Assembly (NCBI GenBank): GCA_019188255.1
Contig: JAETXT010000009.1
Location: 434,001 to 498,000, forward strand
DNA: 64,000 bases
Reading direction: 5' to 3'
DNA from: Verticillium longisporum
Taxonomy: Eukaryota; Ascomycota; Sordariomycetes; Glomerellales; Plectosphaerellaceae
The position numbers were made by a program, and so were the translations under genes. The notes beneath the pieces are model-generated. The model did not search any database. It was not told the DNA's origin and saw only the letters and a program-made list of their open reading frames with translations. Positions 1 to 10,333 of the stretch are shown here, one piece after another; position 1 is the stretch's first letter; each line of letters opens with the position of its first letter.

Positions 1-440
1 AGCGTTGTTGAGTCTCTCTGTCGTTCAATTGATTCTAGCTTCAGGAAGTCTTCGTCTGGGCTGTTGATAAATGGGCGGCCGGCGCGTTCTTCATCACTCC
101 ATGAATGTGACGCCCACGACAAGTCGTCAACCACAGGGCGCGCGGGGGGTTGCGTAGGGCGCGGCTACTTGTGGTCATGAGGTGCAGGTTCCGGCGGCGA
201 CGGCCGGCGACTCCGGCTGAATCATGCACGGTGATTGACCAACCGAGACAAGCGTGATGATGAAAAAAAAAGTCTTATCTCGCTCCAAGGGTCCGCTAAA
301 GGCCCGCTAGGCCCCGCCGCTCTGATCAAGACGTGACAACCAAGAGCATCTCCATCTCTACTTCTACACTGCCTTCCACCTTGACAGCAGCCTATCGTTG
401 CCCTCGACTCGACTTCTTCAGCACTGTCAGTCACCACACC
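1..440. other. 5' intergenic sequence upstream of the MFS gene
   Basis: No coding region is supportable here. A run of ten A residues lies near 263-272, and a pyrimidine-rich stretch (about 340-420) directly precedes the MFS start codon, as is common in fungal core promoters and leaders. The open frame of the MFS gene extends back to a GTG at 333, but no ATG precedes 441. Confidence 0.5.
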
Positions 441-1910
441 ATGGCCGAGACGCAGCCCCTCCTCGGCCCCCGGGCTGAGCCTCAGGACCCCCTCGCCTGC
501 CTCGATGATCCCAAGCCCGTGTTCGACTTTGATCCCAATGGCGACTCGGACAACCCTCGCGAGTGGCCCGCGTCATTCAAGCGGAACATTGTGGCCCTGC
601 TCGCCTGCATGGCCTTTACAGTCACCTTCACCTGCATCTCCGTGGTGCCTGTAGCCCATCAGATCGTCAGCGAGCTCGATAATGGCCGCCCCAATGACTC
701 GGCGAGCGCCCTGCTCGTGACCATCTGGGAGCTCGGAGAGGCTGCAGGTCCTCTTCTGATTGCGCCGCTGTCCGAAGTCTACGGCCGTTATCCCGTCATG
801 AACGTGTGCAATGTGCTCTTCATCGCCGCCACCGTTCTGGCTGCCGTCAGCCAGTCGTCGACTCTCTTCATCGCCGCCCGCGCCCTGACTGGCCTCGCCG
901 TCGCCTCGAACGTCCTGAGCCCCGCCATCATTGGTGACATCTTTGAGCCCGACCAACGTGGCTCGGCCATGAGCCTCATGATGCTCGCGCCTCTCATCGG
1001 CGGCGCTGTCGGTCCCGCCATCAGCGGCGCCGTCGCCCAGACGCTCGGCTGGCGCCAGGTCCTCTGGATGAGCGCCGGTCTCGCCGTCGCCTGCAAGATC
1101 CTCTTCCTGACCTGCTTCCGCGAGACGTACAAGATGGTCATCCTCCGCAAGCGCGCGCCAGAGCTGTACCGGCAGCACCAGCTGGACCAGGAGCCCAAGG
1201 AGTCGAGCGACCACCGCAGCCTCCTGAAGCTCTGGCACGCGGTGACGCGGCCCATGTCGGTCCTCTTCAGCTCGGGCGTGCTCCTCGCCCTCTCCCTCTT
1301 CGGCTCCATCTCCTTCAGCTACTTCTACGTCATGTCCATCACGCTGCCCGACATTCTGCAGGACATCTACGGCTTCTCGCCGGCCCTCACCGGCTCGGCG
1401 TTCATCACCTTCAGCATCGGCTCCTTCGTGGCCATCGCCGTCTGCAACGTCGGCCTCGACCGCATCTACATCCACCTCCGCGCCCACGACCCCGAGGGCG
1501 GCAAGCCCGAGCACCGCCTGCCCCTCACCATCGTCGGCGCCTTCGCCCTGCCCCTCGCCGTCATGGCCTACGGCTGGGCCGCCGAGCTGCGCCTCCCCGT
1601 GCCGCTGCTCCTCCTCGCCGCCGCCCTGCTCGACGGCTCGCTGCTGCTGGCCATGGTGCCCGTGTCGGCCTACGTCGTCGACGCCTTTGGCCTGTACTCG
1701 GCCTCGGCCATGACGGGCGTCATCGTCACGCGCTGTCTGATGGGCACCTTTTTGCCGCTGTCGACCGGTCCGCTGCGCGCCCGCTTTGGGTATGGATGGG
1801 GGTTTACCATTCTCGGCGCCGTCAGTCTGTGCTTGGCGCCTATTCCCATCTTCATCATGCGCTATGGCGCCACGTGGAGGAAGGCGTCGCTGTACTCGAG
1901 GGATAATTGA
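441..1910 (+). CDS. MFS transporter, DHA1 (drug:H+ antiporter)-like
   Basis: Predicted polytopic membrane transporter of 489 residues, the usual size for a 12-helix DHA1-type major facilitator. It is probably located at the plasma membrane and exports small molecules by proton antiport; the substrate cannot be read from sequence. Visible family features are the loop GPLLIAPLSEVYGR after the second helix, the helix-4/5 region ending in IGDIFEPDQRGSAMSL, and the motif-C-like segment PLIGGAVGPAISGAVAQ before LGWRQVLW. The first 50 residues are hydrophilic and contain an acidic dileucine-like ETQPLLG. The start is set at 441 because it is the first ATG in the open frame and directly precedes the conserved N terminus. 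The gene is intronless with strong GC bias at third positions. No biosynthetic genes lie beside it, so a cluster-linked exporter role is not supported. Confidence 0.88.
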   Translation: MAETQPLLGPRAEPQDPLACLDDPKPVFDFDPNGDSDNPREWPASFKRNIVALLACMAFTVTFTCISVVPVAHQIVSELDNGRPNDSASALLVTIWELGEAAGPLLIAPLSEVYGRYPVMNVCNVLFIAATVLAAVSQSSTLFIAARALTGLAVASNVLSPAIIGDIFEPDQRGSAMSLMMLAPLIGGAVGPAISGAVAQTLGWRQVLWMSAGLAVACKILFLTCFRETYKMVILRKRAPELYRQHQLDQEPKESSDHRSLLKLWHAVTRPMSVLFSSGVLLALSLFGSISFSYFYVMSITLPDILQDIYGFSPALTGSAFITFSIGSFVAIAVCNVGLDRIYIHLRAHDPEGGKPEHRLPLTIVGAFALPLAVMAYGWAAELRLPVPLLLLAAALLDGSLLLAMVPVSAYVVDAFGLYSASAMTGVIVTRCLMGTFLPLSTGPLRARFGYGWGFTILGAVSLCLAPIPIFIMRYGATWRKASLYSRDN

Positions 1911-2032
1911 GAGGGGTTTGGGGCCGGGTTTGGCACTTGGTGGTTTTTGGAATGGAGCATAGCGACGGTTGGGTAAAAAGTTGCATGATAGATAATGACT
2001 TGTTTTTAAAGATATATTTATTGCCCTAAATT

Positions 2033-5000
2033 TTATTCAGAATCTGAGTCCAGATCACTATCGCTGCTGAAATCGACCTCGCGCACAGCTACCTCGTCAT
2101 CCGATCGGCTGTCCTTATCGTCAAATTCATACCCTGGGACGCTTCCTCGTTGGCTTGTCCTCTCTGCGCGGGCTCCACGTTCTCTGAGGTACCTGCCAAT
2201 GACTTTGGACCGCACAAAGTCATTCGACCGACTAGCAGACCGTATCCTCAGCCTTTCGTGAATGTACAGCGGACTTATCCCCTGAAGCGAGTTGAAATGG
2301 CTTAGAGGTTCTCTTGGCCCATAGAGATGCCCATCGTGCACCCCTGAAGCGTTGACATCCGCACCTGCTTCCAAGAGATATTTCGTGGCACGGGGGTCAT
2401 CCATGGACACGGCGACCTGTAAAGGTGTGATACCGAATCCTGCGGGATCGCTCTGAGCTCCATTGTCAAGCAGCATCGGAATGATGCATTGATCCCTGGT
2501 CGTCGACAGACGTGGTTCCAGATGGTGGAGACAGCAAAACGTTTGTGAGAGAGTATGCGATGCAATGACGTTGAAAAGAATGCCCGGAATCTGGGGAAGA
2601 AACAATGATCCAAAGTCTCGGCAAAGGTTATGAAAAGATGTGGCTCGCCAATAGCTGAGATTAACATCCCCCCTAGGGAGCCCGGACGCGATTCATTGAG
2701 GCAAGGCTCCTTCAAACTCCCACGAGGGAGAGTTCTGCTTGTTTCCATCATACGTTTCCGAGGGATAATGCCAGCGCGTCGTCGTGGTCAATATCTCTAT
2801 CTGCTCCGACACCGAATGACGGAGAATGAGGTCTTGGGCAAGGTCATAAAAACCAAAGCTGAATACCCCCATCAGATTTTGTGTGACCCTCAACAGTTTC
2901 CAGTCTTCGTAAGGCTCAGCTATTTGCATCTTCCAGGCTTCAAACAAGTGAAGTACGCTATATGTTATTGAACGCTCACACCCTGCTTGTAGAAACACTT
3001 GTATGTTACTTAGAAGCACTCCGTGGGCATCGAAGAAAAACCGTGCGAGATTCTGGTCCTTAAGCGATATACTTCTCTCTGTTAAAAGACGAAAACACCA
3101 GGCCAACTGGTAACCTGCGAAACTGGTAAAAGCTGGTTGCCAGGGATAAGACGAGATGTCGGTGGTACATTTCATAGCTTCGTCCATTGCTGGCTCTATG
3201 AGTGCATTCAAATCAAGAGGTCTGAAACGTTGTGACGTAGTACTTTCAATCCGGTCTGAAGTGAGGTATTCGGCAACAGTGTAGTGCGCGAGACCGATCG
3301 TCGTCAACGATTTACTCGTTGCCGTAATGTTCGGCCACCAGTCTGGACGATCGGGAGTAATAAGGCGTTCTTTTCGGAACCGAACCAGGCAACCGAGGGC
3401 GTTGCGGAGATTTTGTTCCTTCAGGAGAAAGTGAAGTTCGCTGATTTGAGGGTCTCGTGTCTCCGGGTGTATTGCTTGGATGAGCACCCTGACAGGAATA
3501 TCACCAGACTGACTTCGCAGAGTCTTGTGATGGCGAATCCAGGAGAGCGCATCCCTGACAAGAAGATCGTCTTCATCAATCTCCTCCGTAATCAGTTGAA
3601 ATATCCTATCGTAGGCTGCATCCAAGCCCTTGGGCATTGTGAGCAGCGCTTGGCGAAGAAAAGATTCTCCTTTGGACTGTATCCGCCGAAGGGTATCTAT
3701 CTGGCAAACCGCCCAACGGAACCTTTTCGGTCCATTAGCGACGAACATGGGAGTTCGGGGAGTCGAAGACCAAGGCCGAACTGGCGAAGTTCCTGGCCAA
3801 TGTACTTACATGCCTTCCGCCTTGATGGATATTATGTCGGCTGCTTCATTTATGAAAGCCTGATCGAGGTACTTGAAATCAGTCGTGCGGCGTCTTTCCA
3901 AGTCGTTGAATGTAAATTTCCTAATGTCTTCTTCGACGAAGGGATTAGACATGTCGACTGATGTCGCGAAAGGGGCCATGTTATCATCAATATCCTGGTA
4001 GTCTCGACTGGTTGCAATGATCTTTAGCTTTTGAAATCTATGTTCCGTGCCAAGCTTGTGCAACAGTTTCAGAAGCTCGGTCCGTGGTTTGCTTTCATCT
4101 AAAGCGTCGATCACAATATAAACGGAGTCCCACATGTTGATGATGAAAGCCAAACTGTCAAGCAATTGTTGAACACTGGGCTGAAGGTCAGAGCGAAAGA
4201 TGTCGATGAGATGTTGCGGGATACTCTCAGATTGCCGGCAAAGCTGGTTGATAACCCAGCGTAAGAAAGGTAGGGTCTCATTGCAGTTGTGAGTATGATG
4301 ACAGTAGTAATAGATATGGGCGATCGAAAGAGAGTCGCTGGGCTGTCGCTTTCTGTTCGAAGTGGTTCCAGTGCTGGATCGCAAGGCTGGCCACTTTTCG
4401 TGCGTCAGTTTCAGACTGTGAAAAAGCCAAGAGGCCAATACGGTCTTGCCGGCACCAGGTATTCCTTTGAGCCACAGACATTGTGGTTCTTTTGCTTCCG
4501 GATCTACCCAGAGTTTCCACGCAGGATCTTGGAAAATCCAGTCACCTGTGCCCTTCTCGTACAGATCATGCGCCCCACGATGTAAGCCAGATGGGTTGAT
4601 AGTCGTGAGCCAGACCAATAAACGGTGCCGCTCGGCATCTTAATATCTGTCAATTTATTGGCCCGCTATGTCGTTACCATCGATGCCGAACTGATGAACT
4701 CACCGGTGACTTGCTCCTGGATAACTCGCACTTTCGTTTTGACCTCCTTGACATCCTTGCTGCGCCACAGTCAGATCTTGAGTTCATAGTTGCGCGACTT
4801 GACACATGCAACGTACGAGATATCCCCTGTCATAACGAGTTGTATCGTAGCCTTGTGTTTCATAATATCATCCAGAAGGCCCATTGCGCGAGTCTTCTTT
4901 GACGGCCATGTGAGACGGGTCGCGATATCTCTCATTCTCGATTTCATCGAGAGACGCGAACTGCTGGAAACATTATCTTCTGGCGGAGGTAGCATAGCCT

Positions 5001-5274
5001 CGAGTTGTTTCAGAGCATCAAGACACCCGGCGATGGAGCCTGATTCTCCCGACAGAGTCGATAGCTGGTCAGATTCAAAGTCGGGGTCATTGTCGATGAG
5101 AAATTGCAAAATGTCTATAGCGTTTCCGACAGAGGTGATCTCGATGAGAAGCTTGCAAAAGTCTGCACGCGCATTTTGAACGTTTTCGACGTAGAATTTG
5201 CAGTGACTGGCGAGCTTTGCTGAGAGGTCAACGATGGCAATGATGCTTGCGGAGAGCCCAATGACCTCGGCCAT
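2033..5274 (-). CDS. NACHT-ankyrin STAND (NLR-like) protein, spliced
   Basis: Proposed exons are 5274-4817, 4759-4704, 4638-3810 and 3722-2033, about 1000 residues. Introns have GTACGT, GTGAGT and GTAAGT donors, and the phases join correctly. The N terminus (MAEVIGLSASIIAIVDLSAK) is the helical domain found before many fungal NACHT NTPases. A short linker exon leads to DAERHRLLVWLTTINPSG, which introduces the NACHT domain with Walker A GIPGAGKT near residue 230 and Walker B VYIVIDALDE, followed by ATSRD. Next come the helical segment starting MFRWAVCQIDTLRRI and, at the C terminus, one or two ankyrin-like units (TPLQVAVSMDD, ATKYLLEAGADVN) and an acidic Ser/Asp tail. The likely role is nucleotide-dependent signalling in non-self recognition; that is family inference. 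Anomaly: an in-frame TGA at 2693-2695, either nonsense or removed by a possible 69 nt intron (2723-2655). Confidence 0.8.
2655..2723 (-). other. Candidate 69 nt intron or nonsense site in the NACHT gene
   Basis: This interval starts with GTGGGA and ends with TTAATCTCAG when read on the minus strand. It is exactly 69 nt, so splicing it would preserve the frame and remove the TGA at 2693-2695. Against an intron, the translation on both sides of the TGA looks protein-like and continuous (SWEFEGALPQ before; GLPRGDVNLSYW after). A CGA-to-TGA change is an equally simple explanation. Confidence 0.4.
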
Positions 5275-5972
5275 CTTGGATGCTGAAAGACTGTCACTAC
5301 TCTGTAGGGCGCAACAATCGTTTACTGGAGTCAGCCTGCTGCATTCACAATCGAAGGTTTGCTTCCCCGCAACAAACTTGATGGCAAGTAATTGTGAGAA
5401 TTTGTTGACGAATTGCGGGCAGGGGAAGTGCTGACAAGAAGAAAATGAGAATTCCAAACTTGCGACACAAGAACCAACCGAGTCTTATACTTGCCGCCTG
5501 TTGGGGGTTATGCTGTCGCACGAAGGAGACACCACACTGACATCCAGTGGCAGACCGTCTTGGCTGGCCGGCTGCAGGCTGATTGTTCTACATGGGCCCA
5601 GATCGCCGTCTTACTGATGCTAGAGCAGGCTGAGGCTGGACGACCACCCATCACGGGGGAATGAACAGTAGTACGCAAAGGCAGCCTGACCGGAGGCTGC
5701 CTTGGCGCATGTCTTATGGCTGCCCGACAACGTGACACGACAGACGGGCAGCCATGACCAAGGAGTATCGAACGGGTTTTGAACGCCGAATTTCAATCAC
5801 CAACACTATTCAGTCTGCTGGGAGCGGACGCAATCCCTCATTCCGGTAGCTGGTATCTCACACTGGAAATGTATTTCACGGGAATGATAATCGTCAACTC
5901 GTCTTGATTGAGAGTAGTCAGTCTACCATGAAGCTATGTGCTAGTACTTCAAAAACAGCGACGCACAGCCAC
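5275..5972. other. Intergenic, no gene seen
   Basis: About 700 bases between the NACHT gene start and the 3' end of the SurE-like gene. Only short open frames without family features are present. The sequence nearest 5274 would contain the NACHT promoter; no specific site is recognised. Confidence 0.4.
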
Positions 5973-6934
5973 CTAAGGCAGGCAGGTAGTGAACTTGGAG
6001 AGCCTGGCAATGACAGGCGCCTGCTGCGCAGCCGAAGCAGTCGCCTTGTCGGCAGCGTCACCAATGCTGACGGTAGCATAGCAGGCATCAGTCCTCAGAA
6101 TGACGCTCGTCTCGGTGGGCAGCCTGGTGCTGCCGCAGCTGAGGGCGTCCTGGGCGGAGAAGATGCCGGGGTTGAGCCTCGTCAGGACGAACTTGAAGTC
6201 GTTGGCCGTCTTGCAGCGGTTGTCGATGTTCTGGAAGTTGACGTTGAGCCAGACGTTCTCGGGGAGGTAGGGCTTGCCGCCGGCGACGACAGCGTTGACG
6301 AGGCGCGTCGCGAGCTCGGCGTAGACGGTGCTACGCGTGGGCACGGGCTGCGTGTTCCAAGCGAGCGTGCCGCTGCTGGAGCCGGAGAAGGCGATGGAGG
6401 GAGCTTGCGGTCCTTGGCGGCGAAGACGGCGCCGCCAACCGTGCCCGAGAAGGGGACCTGGACCCAGATGTTGGAGCCAACGTTGGGGCCAGTAACGGCA
6501 AGGTCGGCGCCCTGGGGCCAGGTCTGCTTGACAAAGTTGTCAATGCCATAGCGGAGAGCTGTCACAGGGAACGAGTTGACCCAGTGCAGATCGGGCGAGG
6601 TGGCGTTGACGCCAAGAGGGCCGCTGTTGGCGGGACACGAGTTGTATTGGCAGGGCTCGGTGCGTGGCTTTGGTTCCTCGTCGTTGGAGCCTAGGGTTGA
6701 TGGTCAGCTTTGGGGTTACACGACATACGACGAAGAGGGTGACGGACCACTGCCAGACTTGTTCTCAGCGGGCGCAGAGAGAATGACCTGGTGGCCGGCC
6801 GCCTTGAAAGCGGCATTGGCAGAACGGGCGTACAGTTCCGCCCAACCGTCATCGTTGCCCTGAATGATGCGCACACCCTGTGCAATGGCCGTGAGCTGCG
6901 CCAGCACGGCGAGAGACGTCGCACAGACACGCAT
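5973..6934 (-). CDS. Secreted SurE-like acid phosphatase/nucleotidase, frameshifted
   Basis: Metal-dependent phosphatase of the SurE fold, predicted secreted. Exon 1 (6934-6748) encodes a signal peptide (MRVCATSLAVLAQLTAIAQG), then the nucleotide-site start RIIQGNDDGW and HQVILSAPAENKSGSG. SurE enzymes place catalytic metal-binding Asp residues in this NDD motif. A 57 nt intron (6747-6691; donor GTCCGT, branch CTGAC) leads to exon 2 with NSFPVTALRYGIDN and the SurE motif GPNVGSNIW. The frame changes near 6398-6403, in a CCTCC run after AKDRKLP. The remaining family sequence (from SIAFSGSSSGTLAWN to the C terminus at 5973) continues in the other frame. One missing base accounts for it, so this is a recent pseudogene or a consensus error. 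Without the lesion the protein would be about 300 residues, normal for fungal secreted SurE-like proteins. Confidence 0.75.
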
Positions 6935-8910
6935 GTTGAGCTGTCAAGCGGTTTGTTTGCGGGGACTTGTGGGTGCACGGGGGCAGCTAAACTCCTTGGC
7001 GAGTGGATCGTTGTGAGGATGAAGGCTTCGTCCTTGGCTTCAACTTTGAAAGGAGAGGGTCGCAAAGCTTCTATTTAACCTCTGACCAAAAGCATGACAA
7101 CGGGAACACGGAGAACACCTGCCCTTTCAAATGAACCACGCAGCCCACGTGCATGATGTTTATTCCCAGGTGCTGGCAAACTGATCGACACTCAGTTCCG
7201 GCAAGCTCCATGCTGGCCCCCTCAGCGACCAGGGAACTCGACTGATGATCGCCAGCCAATGACTCCCCCAGCATCCCGCATTAACCACGCCTGCCAAAGA
7301 GTTCCAGATCGCCAGGGGGGGCTTCTACGGCGTCTAGCCGACATCCTGTCGTGGATTCGAAGAGCAAATGCTACGCAAGCTGAACGCTCAGGCGCCATGG
7401 CTTGCGGCACGTGCATGTTCAACACCAGCTCTGCCATTCTCCTTCAAGTTGTCATGTCCGTGGTGGCTGCGGGGAGTGTTACTGCAGACGGGGTAGCTAC
7501 TGTTAAGCGTGCCGGGCGCCCGAGTTGCTGCATCGGAGACCAGACCGATCGGGCTAGACCTCAGACTGGTTGGTGACATTGGTTGCGACCGATGACGGAA
7601 ACCTAGACTTGCACATGCTTTTGTATCGTGCCATTTCTGTCATGCTGGTCGCCTGAGAAAGACATGTTGCGGAAAAAGCACATTCAAGTCTGAACGGGCA
7701 GGTCAACCCTTTCCCAGTTCACGTATCAGCTCCGAAAGAACAGGAGAGGCTGGCGGCTACGCTTGTGTCGGTTAAATGCTCGTTTCATACAGATTACTGG
7801 CTCCCCCGCCCTGAACTCATGCAGCTTGTCTGACATGTGATGATAGGCACTCGCCTGTGTGTTCGACGGACTTGCTTCCCCTCGAACAATTTCGCGACAG
7901 TTTCTGAGCACGGCGTGATCAGGACGCAGAGGCACAAGATGCACACGCCATGCCTTATGTCGAAGGATCAAAGAAGCCCGCCGCCCTCGGCAGATGCACG
8001 GATTCCGGGAACTGGGGCAAGGCTCGGTATTTCTGATGGCCCCCGCAATCCCCTCGCGACGCTATCAATAGTTCGTCGGCAAAAGCAGGCCATCTCGTCG
8101 CTGCGTCGCAATCTGAGACATGGGTACCTGGTCATTAAATATGCCCAGCCGCATTGTTCATAAGGTAGCAGTCATTCACCACTGACCCGCTGCCGCGAAA
8201 CCACGTCGCAAAAGCGATCCACTGGCACTGACAGCTGCTATTGTCTGCTAAAGACGATTGCTAGTCCCCAGTTGCAACACGACGAGAGAGATGTCCGCAA
8301 AGTGGTTGCCGCAGTCAATCGATAAATGCGACGTAGCCGCGCATCTGGGATCTATACCTATGAAGTCCTCCATACACTTTGTACTCTCGTGGCATCTGTA
8401 CCCTTTGGAGTGCTCCCTGGCGTGCCGCGTCTGATGTCCTTCCGCAGGCTTTCGACTGATGGGTACTTGATGTTCAGGAGAGATATCAGTAATGCATTGA
8501 CCAAACGCTAGTCATCTGGTAAAATCGCAAGGAACTTGCAAATGTTAGCTCGACAGCCTCAATTGATACGTTCCTTTGATTGGCTACAAGTGATTACAGA
8601 CTGGTCGAGCATAGACTAGGCAAAACTTGACATGAAAAATGTTCCAGCTCTCTCAAATGCGCCTGAATGACATTTCCCGTAAGTCGGTCTATAGCGACCA
8701 CACAATAAGGAACATATATGTATGATACATATGCGCTGGCATGGACCGAAGAATGCTGACAAGTAGTATTAGCCAAGTTCGTTTGCGCCACTTCCCAGAG
8801 TTCAACCAATATGGATACGACCGAAAGTTCTTTCGGAGACGGAAAAGGCGTTCAGTTGGTGGCATGATTCCGTTCACCACCGAAGCTTGCTGCACAGAAA
8901 AAGTGTCGGG
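6935..8910. other. Intergenic, about 2 kb, no gene supported
   Basis: Short open frames occur on both strands, but none shows a recognisable domain, signal peptide or convincing splice structure. The first 100-150 bases next to 6934 should contain the SurE-like gene promoter. Nothing repetitive is evident until the dispersed repeat begins near 8911. Confidence 0.4.
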
Positions 8911-9330
8911 AGGCACCTGCGGAGCCACGAGACAGGGGGCTACTTTAGGGGACTAAGAGAGGACGTATATATGCAGCGCTGCCGCTGAATCAATTCAATC
9001 AGATAATGCAACATAACAATAGTAGGCCAACGCAATAGCCTTAACATCTACTTTGAGGATTATAAGAGAAAAAATCTTAGACTCGATGAACTTAATATGG
9101 AAAAATATTATTTAACCCATTTCACTATCTACGAAGCCTATAGGATGACGTTGCCTAGTAGTTGCTAGGTTGCATTATTTGATTGAATTGATATAGCGGC
9201 AGCGCTGTATATATGGGCTGCGGAGGGCCCTCCTAGCTGCGGATGGCCAGAACTCATATGTTTCCTACCCCCTACCCAACAATTGACTGCGGATATCACC
9301 TGCGGAAGACCTCTTCACTCTACTCACCCA
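8911..9330 (+). repeat. Dispersed repeat, copy A (interrupted by a MITE)
   Basis: One of four related copies in the window (others near 17448, 57960 and 63182). Shared landmarks in order are CCTGCGGAGCC, CAGGGGGCT, GGTTAGGGGC-like sequence, a TATATA box-like stretch, GCGGAGGGCCCTCCTAGCTG, GCGGA(G/T)GGCCAGAA and GCGGAAGACCTCTTCACTC. The second landmark includes the perfect palindrome GGAGGGCCCTCC. Copy A is split after the TATATA stretch by the MITE at 8974-9207. The GC-rich, TATA-containing layout suggests a terminal or promoter segment of a larger transposon, but no transposase is attached. It ends about 120 bases past the stop codon of the GNAT gene. Confidence 0.65.
8974..9207. mobile_element. 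234 bp hAT-type MITE with 8 bp target duplication
   Basis: Non-autonomous element bounded by terminal inverted repeats beginning CAGCGCTGCCGCT. The two ends stay alignable for about 60 bases: CAATTCAATCA, then TAATGCAAC, then TAGGC-CAACG on each side. The interior is AT-rich and noncoding. It is flanked by the direct repeat TATATATG (8966-8973 and 9208-9215). An 8 bp duplication plus CAG-starting termini is the hAT superfamily pattern. The insertion interrupts dispersed-repeat copy A; uninterrupted copies read straight through the equivalent TATATA position. Confidence 0.85.
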
Positions 9331-9452
9331 CACGATCTGACAAAAAGCGTGTTCAGAATGAGTCACTGCTCCTTCAAAGGATCTTAAGAATACCTGTTCT
9401 TGTAACTGGAGATGTTACTTTTGCAACTGCTGCTACCATGCTCATCTACGTA

Positions 9453-10333
9453 TTACAGGTCTTTGCGCATGAAAACAGTACGAGGAATAGCCCCCTGGAA
9501 CTGTTTCTCATCTTCATAAAACCCTGGCTCAGTGTGTACGAGGCGATACCCTCTCCTGGCATACCAATCCTGGTTGGCGACCTAATACTCAGAAGTCAGC
9601 ATGCTTCCCAAGCGGTTGAGAATGGTCCGCAAAACGCGTACTTACCTTCGGCTTTTGAAATCTAATCTGGTCGTCCTTGAACAGGGTGTCCAGCATGAGC
9701 GTTGTTGCAGATAGCGGTGGTGACGTAGCCATGCCTTCTAGTTTATCCATGGCTGCTCTACCGATGCCGCTGGACCGCAGAGCCTTTGAAATGAAAAGAC
9801 TTTTGATCCATAGTGTTGAGCCCTCTGGCAAGTTAAGGTTGAAACCATCGGCTTCGTAATATGATATATCCAATGCAATGTGGCCAACCGGGAAGAACTC
9901 CTTTCCCGACGGCTGTAAGGCGAGACCCCGGAGCGTAGTACAGGTGTCTAAAAGAGGATCGCCTTGCTATATCTACTTATCAGTCTTCATCGTCTCATTT
10001 GAGCGAAACCGATTACCCTTACTTTTGGATGGGCCGATTTATGCAGCTGAATCATCTCCCCTGCTTGTGGGTCATGAGATTGTAGAACCTGTGGCTGCAT
10101 TTAGCAGGTGAAATTCTTGATTGCATGTGCCTACTCAGCAATGGTCGGGTACTCACCAGCCAGTAAATACACTTGATCCCTCCCTGTTGGGCCTCCTTCC
10201 AGGCACCGGAGGGTTTGTCAACATGCCAACCACAGTCAATGCGCTGCTGGGTGAGCCGGTCAATGTGTTCAGGGGAGAGTGGATCCCATGGCACGAGGGC
10301 CACAGTAGAGGTGGCAATGTGTTTGACGTGCAT
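9453..10333 (-). CDS. GNAT-family N-acetyltransferase
   Basis: Four exons: 10333-10157, 10094-10023, 9966-9646 and 9581-9453, all joined in phase 0, giving 232 residues. It belongs to the Gcn5-related acetyltransferases, which move an acetyl group from acetyl-CoA to an amine; the acceptor is unknown. The acetyl-CoA-binding motif A is in LFISKALRSSGIGRAAMDKLE, with the Arg-x-x-Gly-x-Gly pattern, after a strand reading EGSTLWIKS. The C-terminal exon contains NQDWYARRGYRLVHTEPGFY, the usual GNAT Tyr/Gly region, and ends IPRTVFMRKDL. Introns have GTGAGT, GTAAGG and GTAAGT donors. The start at 10333 is the first ATG of an exon whose end (KCIYWL) fits the next exon. It is probably cytosolic, as no targeting signal is visible. 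The gene is intact despite the repeat close to its 3' end. Confidence 0.85.

Noticed and set aside
573..1514. Minus-strand 313-codon frame opposite the MFS gene
   Set aside because: Asp/Glu/Gly/Ala-biased antisense shadow; no recognisable features.
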